Assembly: GCF_006716465.1 (NCBI RefSeq)
Contig: NZ_VFPB01000001.1
Span: forward strand, 1,336,983 to 1,400,982
DNA: 64,000 bases
Source: Pseudoxanthomonas sp. 3HH-4
Lineage (GTDB): Bacteria; Pseudomonadota; Gammaproteobacteria; Xanthomonadales; Xanthomonadaceae
Direction of reading: 5' to 3'
Part shown: piece by piece, positions 1 to 9,685 of the stretch
Position numbering within the stretch: the first letter of the stretch is position 1
How the letters are laid out: each line of letters opens with the position of its first letter
Program-made: the position numbers and the translations under genes
Notes under the pieces: generated by a model
The model's database searches: none
What the model was told of the DNA's origin: nothing
What the model saw: the letters and a program-made list of their open reading frames with translations, nothing else

Positions 1-983
1 AAGGCGTCCAGTTGCTTGAAGCGGGCGGCGTTCTTGCGCCAGGTACGGTTGTCGGTGAGCGGCGTGCCGCTGGAGTACTCGCCGGGTTCGGTAATCGAAC
101 TGGTCACCAGCGACATCGCGGTGATCACCACGCGGTCGCAGATCTCCAGATGGCCCAGCACGCCGGCGGCACCACCGATCAGGCAGTAGCGGCCGATGCG
201 CGCACTGCCGGCGGCGGCGCTGCAGCCCGCCATCGCGGTATGCGCGCCGATGCGGACGTTGTGGCCGATCTGGATCTGGTTGTCCAGGCGCACGTCCTCT
301 TCCAGCACCGTGTCGTCCAGCGCGCCACGGTCGATGGTGGTGTTGGCGCCGATCTCGCAGTCGTCGCCGATCACCACGCCGCCGAGCTGCGGCACCTTGA
401 TCCAGTGGCCGCCGTCCATCGCCAGCCCGAAGCCGTCAGCGCCGATCACCGCGCCGGGATGGATCAGCACGCGCTGGCCCAGGCGTACGCGCGTGACCAA
501 GGTGACGCGCGCGATCAGTTCGCAACCGTCGCCGACCACGCAGTCCTCACCGATGATGCAGCCGGGCCCGAGCACGCTGCCTTCGCCGATGACGCTGCGC
601 GCGCCCACCGTGACGAACGGACCCACATGGGCGCCCGGTGCGATGCGTGCGGTCGGATCGACCACGGCGCTGGTGTGCACCCCCGGTGCACGGTCCGGTT
701 TGCTCTCGAACAGCGCGGCCATGCGGGCGAAGGCGGCGTAGGGGTCCTTGGCGATCAGGACGGCGCCGGTTGCGGCATCGGCATCGTCCGCCCGCAATAC
801 GACCAGGCTGGCCCGGCTGTCCGCCAGTTGGGCGCGATAGCGGGTATTGGCGAGGAAGGCGAGCTGTCCGGCGTCGGCCCTCGCCAGCGTGGCCACGCCG
901 TGGATGCGGAGGTCCGTATCGCCGCGCAGTTCGAGCCCGAAGCGCTCGGCCAGCTCGCCAGCGGTAAAGGATGGGGAGGTCAT
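1..983 (-). CDS. lpxD: UDP-3-O-acylglucosamine N-acyltransferase LpxD (partial)
   Basis: Third step of lipid A synthesis: transfers a 3-hydroxyacyl chain from acyl-ACP to UDP-3-O-acyl-glucosamine in the cytoplasm. The frame starts with ATG at 983 (MTSPSFTAGELAERFG) and runs off the window start after about 327 codons, so only the last few residues are missing. Residues 1-95 form the uridine-binding head. After that come imperfect hexapeptide repeats (VIGEGSVLGPG, VVIGDDCEIGANTTIDRGAL) of a left-handed beta helix; the His of the NQIQIGHNVRIG segment matches the catalytic His of the family. It follows bamA on the same strand with 112 bp between them and no skp gene, unlike the Escherichia order. 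Confidence 0.97.
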   Translation of the reverse strand, partial: MTSPSFTAGELAERFGLELRGDTDLRIHGVATLARADAGQLAFLANTRYRAQLADSRASLVVLRADDADAATGAVLIAKDPYAAFARMAALFESKPDRAPGVHTSAVVDPTARIAPGAHVGPFVTVGARSVIGEGSVLGPGCIIGEDCVVGDGCELIARVTLVTRVRLGQRVLIHPGAVIGADGFGLAMDGGHWIKVPQLGGVVIGDDCEIGANTTIDRGALDDTVLEEDVRLDNQIQIGHNVRIGAHTAMAGCSAAAGSARIGRYCLIGGAAGVLGHLEICDRVVITAMSLVTSSITEPGEYSSGTPLTDNRTWRKNAARFKQLDA

Positions 984-1047
984 AGGGCGCGTAGTTTAGC
1001 CCCTGCGGCCCGCGAACCGCTTTCACGGTGGCGTATGGTGGACAGCA

Positions 1048-1071
1048 GACGGGGGGCTTGCGCCCCCCGTC
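1048..1071 (-). other. GC-rich hairpin between bamA and lpxD
   Basis: A perfect 10-bp inverted repeat (GACGGGGGGC, loop TTGC, GCCCCCCGTC) lies just after the bamA stop codon. There is no U-run on either strand, so it looks like an mRNA stabiliser or partial attenuator rather than an intrinsic terminator. Confidence 0.5.
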
Positions 1072-1095
1072 GCATCGCCCGCATGGACGCTGGGA

Positions 1096-3576
1096 TCAGA
1101 ACGCGCCGCCGAAGGTGAACTGCAGGCGTTCCAGCTCGTCGCCGTCTTCCTTCTTGATCGGGAAGGCGTAGCTGATCGAGATCGGGCCGACCGGCGCACG
1201 CCACAGCAGCGAAATACCGGTGGATGCGCGCAGCTCGCCGGCATCGAAGTTGTCCACGCCGTCGAACACGTTGCCGAAGTCGAAGAACGCCGCAACGCGC
1301 GCGGCGTTAGAGTCGAACAGCTTCGGGAAGATCAATTCGACCGAGCCGGTGGTCTTCAGCGAACCACCCAACGGCTGGCCGCGGTAGCCGGAAATCACCT
1401 CCGAGCGTGGGCCCAGCGTGTTGTCGCGGAAACCGCGCACGGACCGCGTGCCGCCCGCGTAGAAATTCTCGAAGAACGGCAGGCCGGTCGCCACCAGCGT
1501 CCTGTCCAGCGTGCCGCCATCGGCGCAAGTGCCGTCCGCCGTCGGCGGGGTCGTGGTCCCCTGGCCCGGGATCTGCGGGTCGGAACCGTTGACGCGGCAG
1601 ATGTATCGGTAGATGTCCGAGCCGTAACTGTCGCCGTAGCCGATCTCGGCGCGGGTGTTCAGCACGAAAGCGGGGCTGAGCGACCAGTACTTCGAGAACT
1701 CGTAGTTGAGCTTGTAGTACTCGACGGTGGAGCCCGGGAGCGCGACTTCGGCCGAAATGCGCTGGTAGGTGCCCCCCGTGGGCATGAAGTAGTCGTTGCG
1801 CGTGTCGCGCGCCCAGCCCAGCTCGGCACGCCAGGCATGGAAGGTGCGCTGGCCTACGGCATCGATGTAGTCGATGATCGCCTGCGGCGTGGAGCCGCCG
1901 AAGGTCAGGATCTCGTTGCTGTCGACGCCGAACAGCAGCGAGACGGTGTCGTTTTCGGAGATTGGCAGGCCCAGGATGCCCTGTGCCGCAGCGCTGGTGG
2001 TGGAGTACTGGGCGGTGTTGAAGTCCGAGTAATCAAACTCGCGCCACCACAGGTTGTAGCCCAGCGACATGCCTTCGTCGGTGAAGAACGGGTTGGTGTA
2101 GGAGAACGAGTAGCGCTGCAGGTAGTCGCTGCGCTGCGCTTCCACCGACACGCGGTTGCCGCCGCCGAGGAAGTTGTTCTGCGACAACTGGATCGAGGTG
2201 GTCAGACCGGACAGCTGCGAATACCCGAGGCCGAACACGAAGCTGCCCGAGGTGGTTTCCTTCACGTTGAACACCACGTCGACCTGGTCCGTCGTGCCCG
2301 GTACGGGCGTGGTTTCCGCTTCCACGGTCTCGAAGTAGCCCAGGCGGCGCAGGCGCACGCGTGAGCGGTCCACGGCCACCTGCGAGAACCAGCTGCCTTC
2401 GAACTGGCGCATCTCGCGGCGCAGCACTTCATCCGCCGTGCGCGTGTTGCCCTTGAAGGTGATGCGGCGCACGTTGACGCGCGGCCCGGGCACCACCTGC
2501 AGGTTGATCGCGACGGTACGGTTCTCGCGATCGATGGTGGGGATCGGATTCACCTGCGCGAACGCATAACCGATGTTGCCCAGTGTCGATGTGATGGTGT
2601 CGGATGTCATCTCGAGCAGGATGCGCGAGAAGGTCTGCTCCGGCTTCACGATCACCAGCTTTTCGATTTCTTCCTTCGGGAGCACCGTGTCGCCGGTGAC
2701 CTTCACGTCGGAGATCTTGTACTGCTCGCCTTCGGTGATGCCGGCGGAGATGAACATGTCGCGCTTGTCGGGGCTGATCGAAACCTGGGTGGAGTCGATG
2801 CTGAAGTCCACGTAGCCACGGTCCAGGTACCAGGAGTTCAGGCGCTCCATGTCGCCCGACAGTTTCTCCTTCGAGTACTGGTCGTCACGGCGGTACCAGG
2901 ACAGCCAGGTGCTTTCCTTGGATTCCCAGCTCTCCAGCAGGTCCTCGGCGGGGAACTTCTCGGCACCGATCACGTTGACGTGCTTGATCTTGGCCGCCTT
3001 GCCTTCCTTGACGGCAATGGTCACGTCCACGCGATTGCGGTCGAGCGGGCTGACCGTGGGCGTGATCTCGACGTTGTACTTGCCGCGGTTGTTGTACTGG
3101 CGCACCAGTTCCTGGGTGACGCGGTCCAGGCTCAGGCGGTCGAAGGTCTCGCCTTCGGCCAGCCCGATGTCCTTCAGGCCCGTCAGCAGGTCTTCGGTCT
3201 TGATGTCCTTGTTGCCGGTGAGGGTCAGCTTGTTGATCGCCGGGCGCTCGGTGACGGTCACCACCAGGATATCGCCCTGGCGGTCCAGCTTCACGTCCTC
3301 GAAGAAGCCGGTCTTGTACAGCGCGCGGATCGACTCTGACACGCCGGCCGAAGTGACCTGGTCGCCCCGCTCGATCGGCAGGTAGGTCAGGACGGTGCCG
3401 GTGGAAATGCGCTGAAGGCCATCGATGCGGATGTCCGTGGCGGTGAAGGACGCGCTGCCCAGCGGTTCGGCCATTGCAGGTGCGGCGGCGGGTTCCGTCG
3501 TCTGGGCCAGTGCCGGCATGGCGATGGCCGAAGCCAGGGCGAGGGCAATCAGGCGGCGGGAAGGCAGTCGCGTCAT
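1096..3576 (-). CDS. bamA: Outer membrane protein assembly factor BamA
   Basis: Central beta-barrel subunit of the BAM complex, which folds and inserts outer membrane proteins. The chosen start is the second of two adjacent ATGs (MTRLPSRR). It begins a clear signal peptide ending AMPALAQ and has a GGAT element about 7 bases upstream. The mature protein has five POTRA domains (from about FTATDIRIDGLQRIS) and then an Omp85 barrel with the conserved VRGFRD loop-6 motif. It ends in GGAF with the terminal Phe typical of barrel proteins. An upstream ATG at 3699 overlapping the rseP stop would add 40 residues with no signal-peptide character and is not favoured. 826 aa is slightly longer than the Escherichia protein. 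Confidence 0.97.
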   Translation of the reverse strand: MTRLPSRRLIALALASAIAMPALAQTTEPAAAPAMAEPLGSASFTATDIRIDGLQRISTGTVLTYLPIERGDQVTSAGVSESIRALYKTGFFEDVKLDRQGDILVVTVTERPAINKLTLTGNKDIKTEDLLTGLKDIGLAEGETFDRLSLDRVTQELVRQYNNRGKYNVEITPTVSPLDRNRVDVTIAVKEGKAAKIKHVNVIGAEKFPAEDLLESWESKESTWLSWYRRDDQYSKEKLSGDMERLNSWYLDRGYVDFSIDSTQVSISPDKRDMFISAGITEGEQYKISDVKVTGDTVLPKEEIEKLVIVKPEQTFSRILLEMTSDTITSTLGNIGYAFAQVNPIPTIDRENRTVAINLQVVPGPRVNVRRITFKGNTRTADEVLRREMRQFEGSWFSQVAVDRSRVRLRRLGYFETVEAETTPVPGTTDQVDVVFNVKETTSGSFVFGLGYSQLSGLTTSIQLSQNNFLGGGNRVSVEAQRSDYLQRYSFSYTNPFFTDEGMSLGYNLWWREFDYSDFNTAQYSTTSAAAQGILGLPISENDTVSLLFGVDSNEILTFGGSTPQAIIDYIDAVGQRTFHAWRAELGWARDTRNDYFMPTGGTYQRISAEVALPGSTVEYYKLNYEFSKYWSLSPAFVLNTRAEIGYGDSYGSDIYRYICRVNGSDPQIPGQGTTTPPTADGTCADGGTLDRTLVATGLPFFENFYAGGTRSVRGFRDNTLGPRSEVISGYRGQPLGGSLKTTGSVELIFPKLFDSNAARVAAFFDFGNVFDGVDNFDAGELRASTGISLLWRAPVGPISISYAFPIKKEDGDELERLQFTFGGAF

Positions 3577-3663
3577 CATTACATCCGGTTGGGGTGATTC
3601 CTGCAGGGCAGGGGTGGATCGCAGGGCCGCGGTCCGGGGTGTCGCCAGGAAGGGGCAGGCCGA

Positions 3664-3691
3664 CTTGGAGCGGGCCAGCCCGGAAAAGTTC
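3664..3691 (-). promoter_or_regulatory. Possible sigma-E type promoter of bamA
   Basis: On the minus strand GAACTT at 3691-3686 is followed by 16 bases and TCCAAG at 3669-3664. This resembles the sigma-E (RpoE) pattern GAACTT-N16-TCTGA, with a good -35 and a weak -10. bamA is a known sigma-E target in other gammaproteobacteria. It would place the transcript start about 80 bases before the chosen ATG. Confidence 0.35.
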
Positions 3692-3698
3692 AGGGGCA

Positions 3699-5063
3699 TC
3701 AGGTCACCAGACGCAGGATGTCGTTGTAGAACGCCAGTCCCATCAGGCCCGCCAGCGCGGCCAGGCCCACATATTGTCCAGCCACCATGTGGCGCTCGCT
3801 CAAGGGGCTGCCCTTGACCAATTCAATAAGGTAATACAGCAGGTGGCCGCCGTCCAAGACGGGAATCGGCAGCAGGTTGATGATAGCCAGGCTCAGGGAC
3901 ATGGCCGCCAGGAACCAGAGGAACCAATCCGGCCCGCGTTTGGCGGATACGTTGGCGACCTGGGCGATGGTGATGGGGCCCGAAACGTTCTTCAGCGAGG
4001 CGTCCCCGGTGAGCATCCGGCGGATCATGCCCAGCGAGTCCGCGGTCAGCTTGCCGGTTTCGCGCAGGGCGGCCGGGATGGCGGCGACCGGGCCGTAGTG
4101 GAGCGTGGCGTCGTAGCCGGGCATCTGCACCTTCGTGGGGGGCGCCAGGCCCAGGGCCCAGTAGTCGCCCTGGCCTGCCTCGGGATGCCGGGTCCGGCGC
4201 GGCGCCAGCTCGAAGGCCAGGCGCTCACCGGCACGATCGACTTCGATCATGGCCGCCCCTCCGCGCTTGCCCAAGGCATCGACCTGGGTGGCGATGTCGT
4301 TGAAGCCGTGTACCGGCTGGCCATCCACGGCCGTCACCACGTCGCCGACCTGCAGCACGCCATCGGCGGCCGAGCCCGGGGTGACCTTGCCGATGACCGC
4401 CGGCGTCATCCAGTGTCGCCAGACCAGCCCGCTCAGGCCGATGGCGTTCTCCTGGTCGAACCCGACCGCCAAGCGGGACAGCGGCAGCGTACGGGTCAGC
4501 TGGCTGCCGGAGACGGTTTCCACTTCGACCGGAACGTCATCGCCATCGATGGCGGCCTTGGTGAGCACGATGGAGGCGTCGGTCCAGGTATCGATCTTGC
4601 GGTCGCCGATCCGGACGATCCTGTCGCCGCGCATGAAGCCCGCGTCGGCAGCGATGCCGCTCACGCTGCCCAGCGTGGCCGAGTAGTCCTGCTTGCCCAG
4701 CACGAACATGGCCCACAGCAGGACGACGCAGAGCAGGACGTTCGCCAACGGGCCGGCGGCGACCACGGCGATGCGCTGCCAGACCGACTTGCGGTTGAAC
4801 GCCTGGTCCTGTTGCGCGGCGGGAACGTCGCCCTCGGCTTCGTCCAGCATCTTGACGTAGCCGCCCAGCGGGATGGCGGCAAGGGCGAACTCGGTGCCAT
4901 GGCGGTCGCGCCGCGACCACAGCGGCTTGCCGAATCCCACGGAGAAGCGCAGCACCTTCACGCCGCAGCGGCGCGCCACCCAGTAGTGGCCGAATTCGTG
5001 GAACGTGACCAGCACGCCCAGGGCCACGATCATCCACCAGATTGAGCCCAGCACGTCACTCAT
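3699..5063 (-). CDS. rseP: Site-2 zinc protease RseP
   Basis: Intramembrane metalloprotease that makes the second cut in anti-sigma factor RseA and releases sigma-E; it also clears signal peptides. The first membrane segment holds HEFGH at residues 22-26 (zinc ligands and catalytic Glu). Two PDZ domains occupy the periplasmic middle (VSGIAADAG and TPGSAADGVLQVGDVV regions). The C-terminal LLPIPVLDGGHLLYY carries the third zinc ligand (Asp of the LDG motif) and precedes further membrane helices. 454 aa is normal. It lies 13 bp downstream of dxr and directly upstream of bamA. Confidence 0.97.
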   Translation of the reverse strand: MSDVLGSIWWMIVALGVLVTFHEFGHYWVARRCGVKVLRFSVGFGKPLWSRRDRHGTEFALAAIPLGGYVKMLDEAEGDVPAAQQDQAFNRKSVWQRIAVVAAGPLANVLLCVVLLWAMFVLGKQDYSATLGSVSGIAADAGFMRGDRIVRIGDRKIDTWTDASIVLTKAAIDGDDVPVEVETVSGSQLTRTLPLSRLAVGFDQENAIGLSGLVWRHWMTPAVIGKVTPGSAADGVLQVGDVVTAVDGQPVHGFNDIATQVDALGKRGGAAMIEVDRAGERLAFELAPRRTRHPEAGQGDYWALGLAPPTKVQMPGYDATLHYGPVAAIPAALRETGKLTADSLGMIRRMLTGDASLKNVSGPITIAQVANVSAKRGPDWFLWFLAAMSLSLAIINLLPIPVLDGGHLLYYLIELVKGSPLSERHMVAGQYVGLAALAGLMGLAFYNDILRLVT

Positions 5064-5076
5064 CGGATGTCGGCGC

Positions 5077-6264
5077 TCATGGGGAGAGGTGGCCTGCGAG
5101 GTTGCGTTCGGTCAGTCGGCGTGCCTGCGCGTCCGCTTCCAGCAGCGCATCCAGCGAATCGGCCGGCGTTGCGGGCAACGCGGCGAGGGCATCCTCGACC
5201 AGCGCAGGAATGGATAGGAAACCGATCCGGCCCTGAAGAAAGGCTGAAACTGCGACTTCGTTCGCAGCGTTCAGGACCGCTGGCGCCGTGCCGCCGGCCT
5301 TCATTGCGTGCCAGGCCAGCCGCAGGCAGGGAAAGGCATCCAGGTCGGGCGCCTCGAAGTCCAGCCGTGGATGCCGCAACAGGTCCAGGCCGGGCACGCC
5401 CGATGCGATCCTGTCCGGCCAGCCCAATCCCACGGCCAGCGACGTACGCATGTCGGGCAACCCGAGCTGCGCCAGCGTGGAACCATCGACGAATTCCACA
5501 AGGGAGTGCACCAGACTCTGAGGATGCACCAGTACGTCCAGCCGTTCGCGCTCCACGCCGAACAGGTGATGGGCCTCGATCAGTTCCAGCCCCTTGTTCA
5601 TCAGGGTCGCCGAGTCGACCGAAATCTTAGGGCCCATCGACCATTTGGGGTGGGCGACGGCCTGTTCTCGCGAGACGTGGGCGAGATCCTCTCGGCTCCA
5701 CCCGCGGAACGGGCCACCCGACGCCGTCAGTACGATGCGGGCGACCTCGCCCTGAGCCTGTCGTGAACGCAGGCATTGGAAGATCGCGTTGTGCTCGCTG
5801 TCGATCGGGATGATCTCGGCACCAGCGGCGTCCGCGGCGGCGGTCATCAGCTCGCCGGCGAGGACGAGCGATTCCTTGTTGGCCAGCAGCAGGCGTTTTC
5901 CTGCGCGGGCCGCTGCCAGGGTGGATGACAGCCCGGCAGCACCGACGATGGCAGCCACGACGATGTCGCAGCCCCGGTCGGACACCAGGGCATCCAGGGC
6001 GGCAGCGCCGGCATGTGCGCGAGTCGCCAGTCCGGCGTCGGACAGGCCGTCACGCAGGCGTGCGAACTGGCTTTCGTCGGCGACGACGGCATGGTCCGGG
6101 CGGTGCAGGATGCACAGCGCAAGCAACGCATCCACACTGCTGCCGGCGGCAAGCACACTGGCGCGATAACGCTCGGGGTGGCGTGCGACGACATCCAGCG
6201 CCGATGCGCCGATGGAGCCGGTCGCGCCGAGGACCGCCACGTTGCGTTGTGCGTGCGCGGCCAT
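5077..6264 (-). CDS. dxr: 1-deoxy-D-xylulose 5-phosphate reductoisomerase
   Basis: NADPH- and metal-dependent conversion of 1-deoxyxylulose 5-phosphate to 2-C-methylerythritol 4-phosphate, the committed step of the MEP isoprenoid pathway. The start [13 protein letters not shown] at 6264 puts the Rossmann motif LGATGSIG near the N-terminus. The frame stays open upstream but that part is out-of-frame cds[14 protein letters not shown] contains the metal-binding acidic residues and substrate loop, and the [20 protein letters not shown] segment is typical of the family. 395 aa. It begins 2 bp after the cdsA stop, indicating translational coupling. Confidence 0.97.
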   Translation of the reverse strand: MAAHAQRNVAVLGATGSIGASALDVVARHPERYRASVLAAGSSVDALLALCILHRPDHAVVADESQFARLRDGLSDAGLATRAHAGAAALDALVSDRGCDIVVAAIVGAAGLSSTLAAARAGKRLLLANKESLVLAGELMTAAADAAGAEIIPIDSEHNAIFQCLRSRQAQGEVARIVLTASGGPFRGWSREDLAHVSREQAVAHPKWSMGPKISVDSATLMNKGLELIEAHHLFGVERERLDVLVHPQSLVHSLVEFVDGSTLAQLGLPDMRTSLAVGLGWPDRIASGVPGLDLLRHPRLDFEAPDLDAFPCLRLAWHAMKAGGTAPAVLNAANEVAVSAFLQGRIGFLSIPALVEDALAALPATPADSLDALLEADAQARRLTERNLAGHLSP

Positions 6265-6266
6265 GT

Positions 6267-7127
6267 TCAGAACCCGAAGACTTCCTTGCCCAGCACGAAG
6301 ATGGGCAGTGCCGCCAGCACCCCGTCGATGCGGTCCAGCACGCCGCCATGGCCGGGGATCACGTCGCCCGAATCCTTGGCGCCGACATGCCGCTTGAGAA
6401 GGCTTTCGAACAGGTCGCCGACCACCGAGAACAGCACGGTGAACACCGCCACCAGCAGCACGCCGGGCACCTGCGCCACGCCCACACCGGCGACGAGTGC
6501 ACCGACGCCCGCCACCAGCATGCCCGCTGCCAGGCCACCGAGCAGCCCTTCCAGCGTCTTGTTGGGGCTGATGCGCGGAGCGAGCTTCCTGCCGCGGAAC
6601 CAGCGGCCGCCGAAATGGCGCCCTGCGAAATACGCGCCACTGTCGGCCGCCCAGACGATGGCCAGCGCGACGAACAACCAGATGTGTCCGTTCGGCTCGG
6701 AGGAGTGGATCAGGCCCAGCGCGCACCAGGCGGGCACCACGGCCAGCGTGCCGGCGGCCAGCTTGAACACGCGCGCCCATGTCTCGTGATCGGACGCGAA
6801 ATGGAAGAAGCGCAGCCACAGCAGGGCCAGCAGCCACCACACCGCGCCCACGAGAGCCATCAGGCGCAAGGGGACCAGATCGGTCGATCCGCGCGATGCC
6901 CACACCAGCAGCACCATCAGCAGCAGGTTGGCGGTCAGCAGCACGGTGCGCTGCAGGGTGTCGTCTATCTCGGCGAGCTTGAACCACTCCCACAGCCCCA
7001 CCAGGAACACCAGCGCCGCCAGCATCACCAGCCACGACGTGGGCAGCAGCAGGATCGCGCCGATGGCGAAGGGCGCCATCACCAGCGCTGCGATGACGCG
7101 GGTGCGGGTGGCGCTGGGCGTGCTCAT
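6267..7127 (-). CDS. cdsA: Phosphatidate cytidylyltransferase
   Basis: Makes CDP-diacylglycerol from phosphatidic acid and CTP in the inner membrane, feeding all phospholipid synthesis. The ATG at 7127 ([11 protein letters not shown]) overlaps the uppS stop as ATGA. The protein has about eight hydrophobic segments and the C-terminal CDS signature around [18 protein letters not shown] followed by LDRIDG, including the conserved acidic residues. 286 aa, usual length. Confidence 0.97.
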   Translation of the reverse strand: MSTPSATRTRVIAALVMAPFAIGAILLLPTSWLVMLAALVFLVGLWEWFKLAEIDDTLQRTVLLTANLLLMVLLVWASRGSTDLVPLRLMALVGAVWWLLALLWLRFFHFASDHETWARVFKLAAGTLAVVPAWCALGLIHSSEPNGHIWLFVALAIVWAADSGAYFAGRHFGGRWFRGRKLAPRISPNKTLEGLLGGLAAGMLVAGVGALVAGVGVAQVPGVLLVAVFTVLFSVVGDLFESLLKRHVGAKDSGDVIPGHGGVLDRIDGVLAALPIFVLGKEVFGF

Positions 7128-7882
7128 GCGGTTGTGTCCTCGTGGGTGCCGCTGGCGATCTGCGCACTGGTCAGGCCGAAGCGGCGCTCGCGCTGCGCGA
7201 AGTCGTCCAGGGCGCGCTGCAGCAGCGTCGCGTCCAGGTCGGGCCACAGCACGTCGGTGAACCAGAGTTCGGTGTAGGCCAACTGCCACAGCAGGAAATT
7301 GCTGATGCGATGGTCGCCGCCGGTGCGGATGAACAGGTCGGGCGGGGGCAGGTCGGCCAGTGCGACGTGGGCGCCGAGCGTTGCTTCGTCGATGTCCTCG
7401 GGCCTCAGGCGTCCGGCCGCGACTTCGGTGGCCAGTGCACGCGCCGCGTGGGCGATGTCCTGGCGCCCGCCGTAGCTGGCCGCGATGATCAGGTGCAGTC
7501 GCGTGTTGCCGCGGGTCAATGCCTCGGCGGCATCCATGCGGGCACGGATGTCGGGTGAGAATCGCGTGCGGTCGCCGATGAAGCGCACACGCACCTCGCG
7601 CCGGTGCAGTTCGTCGACCTCGCGGTCCAGCGCATTGAGGAACAGCTTCATCAGCGCACCGACTTCTTCCTCGGGGCGCCCCCAGTTTTCGCTGGAGAAC
7701 GCGAACAGGGTCAGCGCGCCGATACCGCGTTCCAGGCAGAAATCGATGCAGGTATTGACCGCGCGCGCGCCGGCGCGATGGCCGATCACGCGCGGGCGGC
7801 GGCGGCGTTCGGCCCACCGGCCATTGCCGTCCATGATGACGGCGAGATGGCGGGGCACGGACGCGGGGACGGCAGGGGACAT
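7124..7882 (-). CDS. uppS: Undecaprenyl diphosphate synthase
   Basis: cis-Prenyltransferase that elongates farnesyl diphosphate with eight isopentenyl units to give the lipid carrier for peptidoglycan and O-antigen synthesis. The start [13 protein letters not shown] at 7882 leads directly to MDGNGRWA with the catalytic Asp at residue 18. The later [20 protein letters not shown] block is the isopentenyl diphosphate binding signature. 252 aa. It starts 8 bp after frr ends and overlaps cdsA by 4 bp. With dxr in the same operon, isoprenoid supply and use are co-transcribed. Confidence 0.97.
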   Translation of the reverse strand: MSPAVPASVPRHLAVIMDGNGRWAERRRRPRVIGHRAGARAVNTCIDFCLERGIGALTLFAFSSENWGRPEEEVGALMKLFLNALDREVDELHRREVRVRFIGDRTRFSPDIRARMDAAEALTRGNTRLHLIIAASYGGRQDIAHAARALATEVAAGRLRPEDIDEATLGAHVALADLPPPDLFIRTGGDHRISNFLLWQLAYTELWFTDVLWPDLDATLLQRALDDFAQRERRFGLTSAQIASGTHEDTTA

Positions 7883-7890
7883 GGCAGTCC

Positions 7891-8448
7891 TCAGACCGCC
7901 ATCAGTTCCTGTTCCTTGGCCTTGACCACGTCGTCGACGTCCTTGATGGACTTGTCGGTCAGCTTCTGGATCTCGTCCTCGGTACGACGTTCCTCGTCCT
8001 CGGTGATCTGTTTGTCCTTCAACAGGTCCTTGACCTGCTGGTTGGCATCGCGGCGGATGTTGCGGATCGCCACCTTCGCGTCCTCGCCTTCGCCATGGAC
8101 GACCTTGGAGAGCTCCTTGCGGCGTTCTTCGGTCAGCGCCGGCAGGTTCAGGCGGATGGTGGTGCCGGCGGTATTCGGGGTCAGGCCCAAGTCGGATGCC
8201 AGGATGGCCTTCTCGACCGCGCTGACCATCTGCTTTTCCCACGGCGTGATCGTGAGCGAGCGGGAGTCGGAGACGGTCACGGTGGCGACCTGGCTCAGCG
8301 GCATGTCCGACCCGTAGTAGTTGACCTTCAAGTGCTCGACCAGGGCCGTGGAAGCGCGTCCCGTGCGGACCTTCACCAGCGTATGGCGGAGCGCCTCGAT
8401 GCTCTTGGTCATGCGCGCCTGCGCGTCTTTCTTGATGTCGTTGAGCAT
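7891..8448 (-). CDS. frr: Ribosome recycling factor
   Basis: With EF-G it splits post-termination ribosomes. 185 aa, normal length. Starts [18 protein letters not shown] and contains the KVRTGRAS segment of the three-helix-bundle domain and [13 protein letters not shown] of the beta domain. It is the first gene of the envelope operon. A CDF transporter separates it from pyrH, its usual upstream neighbour. Confidence 0.98.
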   Translation of the reverse strand: MLNDIKKDAQARMTKSIEALRHTLVKVRTGRASTALVEHLKVNYYGSDMPLSQVATVTVSDSRSLTITPWEKQMVSAVEKAILASDLGLTPNTAGTTIRLNLPALTEERRKELSKVVHGEGEDAKVAIRNIRRDANQQVKDLLKDKQITEDEERRTEDEIQKLTDKSIKDVDDVVKAKEQELMAV

Positions 8449-8481
8449 CGCCCTTTCCGTTGCAAAGCCTGTAAACGGCCG

Positions 8482-8510
8482 ATTATAGGGCGATTCGGTG
8501 CCGTTGCCGA
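8482..8510 (-). promoter_or_regulatory. Sigma-70 promoter of the frr-lpxD operon
   Basis: Minus-strand TCGGCA (8510-8505), 17-bp spacer, consensus -10 TATAAT (8487-8482), followed by frr 34 bases further on. It indicates that frr is transcribed from its own promoter and not only with pyrH. Confidence 0.7.
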
Positions 8511-8525
8511 CCTGCCGCGCACGGA

Positions 8526-9455
8526 TCAGTGGGAATGATGCGGCGCCGCATCGTGCAGGTCATGGCCGCATGCCCCACCGCGTTCGATCTGCAGGGTGGC
8601 GTGGTTGATGCCGAAGCGATGGTCCAGCGTGTGCACGGTGGCGTCGATGAAGGCATCGTGGTCGTCCTCCTGCGCACGCACCAAGTGCGCGGTCAGGGCG
8701 ATCTCGTTGGCGCCCAGCGACCAGATGTGCAGGTGGTGCACGGCCGAGACGCCGGGCTGTTCCTGCAGGAAGCGGCGGACGTCATCGGGGTCCACGCTGG
8801 CCGGCACGGCGTCCATGGCCGCATCGAAGCTGGCACGGAGCAGTCCCCACGACCCGACCGCCACCACGACCGCGATCAGCAGCGCCGTGGCCGGATCCAG
8901 CCAGGCCCAACCCAGCGTGGCCATGCCGACACCAGCCAGCACCGCAGCGAGCGACACGGCGGCGTCGGCCATCAGGTGCAGGAAGGCCCCCCGCTTGTTG
9001 AGGTCGTGCGCATGGCCATCCTTCACCAGCCAGGCGGCACCCAGGTTGACCAGGATGCCCAGCGAGGCGACCAGGATGACAGGCGTGGCGGGAATTTCGG
9101 GTGGGGCGCTGAATCGCCGGACGGCCTCCCAGCCCAGCGCGCCGGAAAAGACCACCAGCAGGACCGCGTTGGCCAGTGGCGACAGCAGCGTGGCGCGTCG
9201 CCAGCCATAAGTATGGCGTCCGCGCGGCGGGCGTCCGGCCAGGGCGGCGGCGCCCCAGGCCAAGGCGAGGCCCAGCACGTCGCCGAGGTTGTGCAGTGCG
9301 TCCGACAGCAGTGCCAGCGAGTTCGTATGGAAGCCGTAGCCTGCCTCGATGGCGGTGTAGGCAAGGTTGATCAGGGTGACCCACGCGAAGGTGCGCGTGG
9401 TCGATGCCTGCGGATGGGCATGCGCCCCGTGGCCGTGGTGGTGTCCGTGTCCCAT
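8526..9455 (-). CDS. CDF-family metal cation efflux transporter (ZitB/CzcD type)
   Basis: Inner-membrane divalent cation/proton antiporter, probably for Zn(II). The His-rich start ([14 protein letters not shown]) and the end (DAAPHHSH) are common in Zn-transporting members. Six membrane segments are evident. [15 protein letters not shown] carries the transport-site residues of TM2 and HLMADAAVS those of TM5. A C-terminal cytoplasmic ferredoxin-like domain starts around [10 protein letters not shown] and includes HHLHIWSLG. 309 aa. It sits between pyrH and frr, which are adjacent in many relatives, so the locus looks like an insertion of an accessory gene. Metal specificity is inferred. Confidence 0.9.
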   Translation of the reverse strand: MGHGHHHGHGAHAHPQASTTRTFAWVTLINLAYTAIEAGYGFHTNSLALLSDALHNLGDVLGLALAWGAAALAGRPPRGRHTYGWRRATLLSPLANAVLLVVFSGALGWEAVRRFSAPPEIPATPVILVASLGILVNLGAAWLVKDGHAHDLNKRGAFLHLMADAAVSLAAVLAGVGMATLGWAWLDPATALLIAVVVAVGSWGLLRASFDAAMDAVPASVDPDDVRRFLQEQPGVSAVHHLHIWSLGANEIALTAHLVRAQEDDHDAFIDATVHTLDHRFGINHATLQIERGGACGHDLHDAAPHHSH

Positions 9456-9520
9456 GCGACCACAGGGTGCCGGCAGGCGTGGCCGGACACTATTACAGCG
9501 GAAGAGAGGATGTGCTTGCA

Positions 9521-9677
9521 GGAGGGGCTTCAGCCCCAGACTCTATTTCGCCCGCGATCCAGCATGTGCGAAAAGGTGCGCGGTACGTCGATCGGATGGG
9601 GGGTGAAACGCGCCGCCGCATGCCCATTCGAGCCTGGCCACACGTTCTTTCCGTCGTCGGGGCAGAAGCCCCTCCCA
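9521..9677 (+). repeat. Inverted pair of GGGGCTTCAGCCCC-type palindromes
   Basis: GGAGGGGCTTCAGCCCC at 9521-9537 faces GGGGCAGAAGCCCCTCCCA at 9659-9677. Each arm is a small stem-loop and the two arms are roughly reverse complements. This is the layout of the REP doublets common between genes in this family. The 230-bp gap between pyrH and the CDF gene holds nothing else I can name. Confidence 0.7.
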
Positions 9678-9685
9678 CCGGAATC

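Noticed and set aside
1048..1071. Rho-independent terminator between bamA and lpxD
   Set aside because: The stem is strong but neither strand has a T-run, and lpxD needs transcription from upstream.
12..1118. Long open frame of 368 codons on the plus strand
   Set aside because: It is antisense to lpxD, whose minus-strand frame has clear hexapeptide repeats; composition is typical of a shadow in high-GC DNA.
3577..3699. 40-residue N-terminal extension of BamA starting at the ATG that overlaps the rseP stop
   Set aside because: The extension has no signal features and would bury the clear signal peptide that starts at MTRLPSRR; the segment fits an untranslated region with a possible sigma-E promoter.
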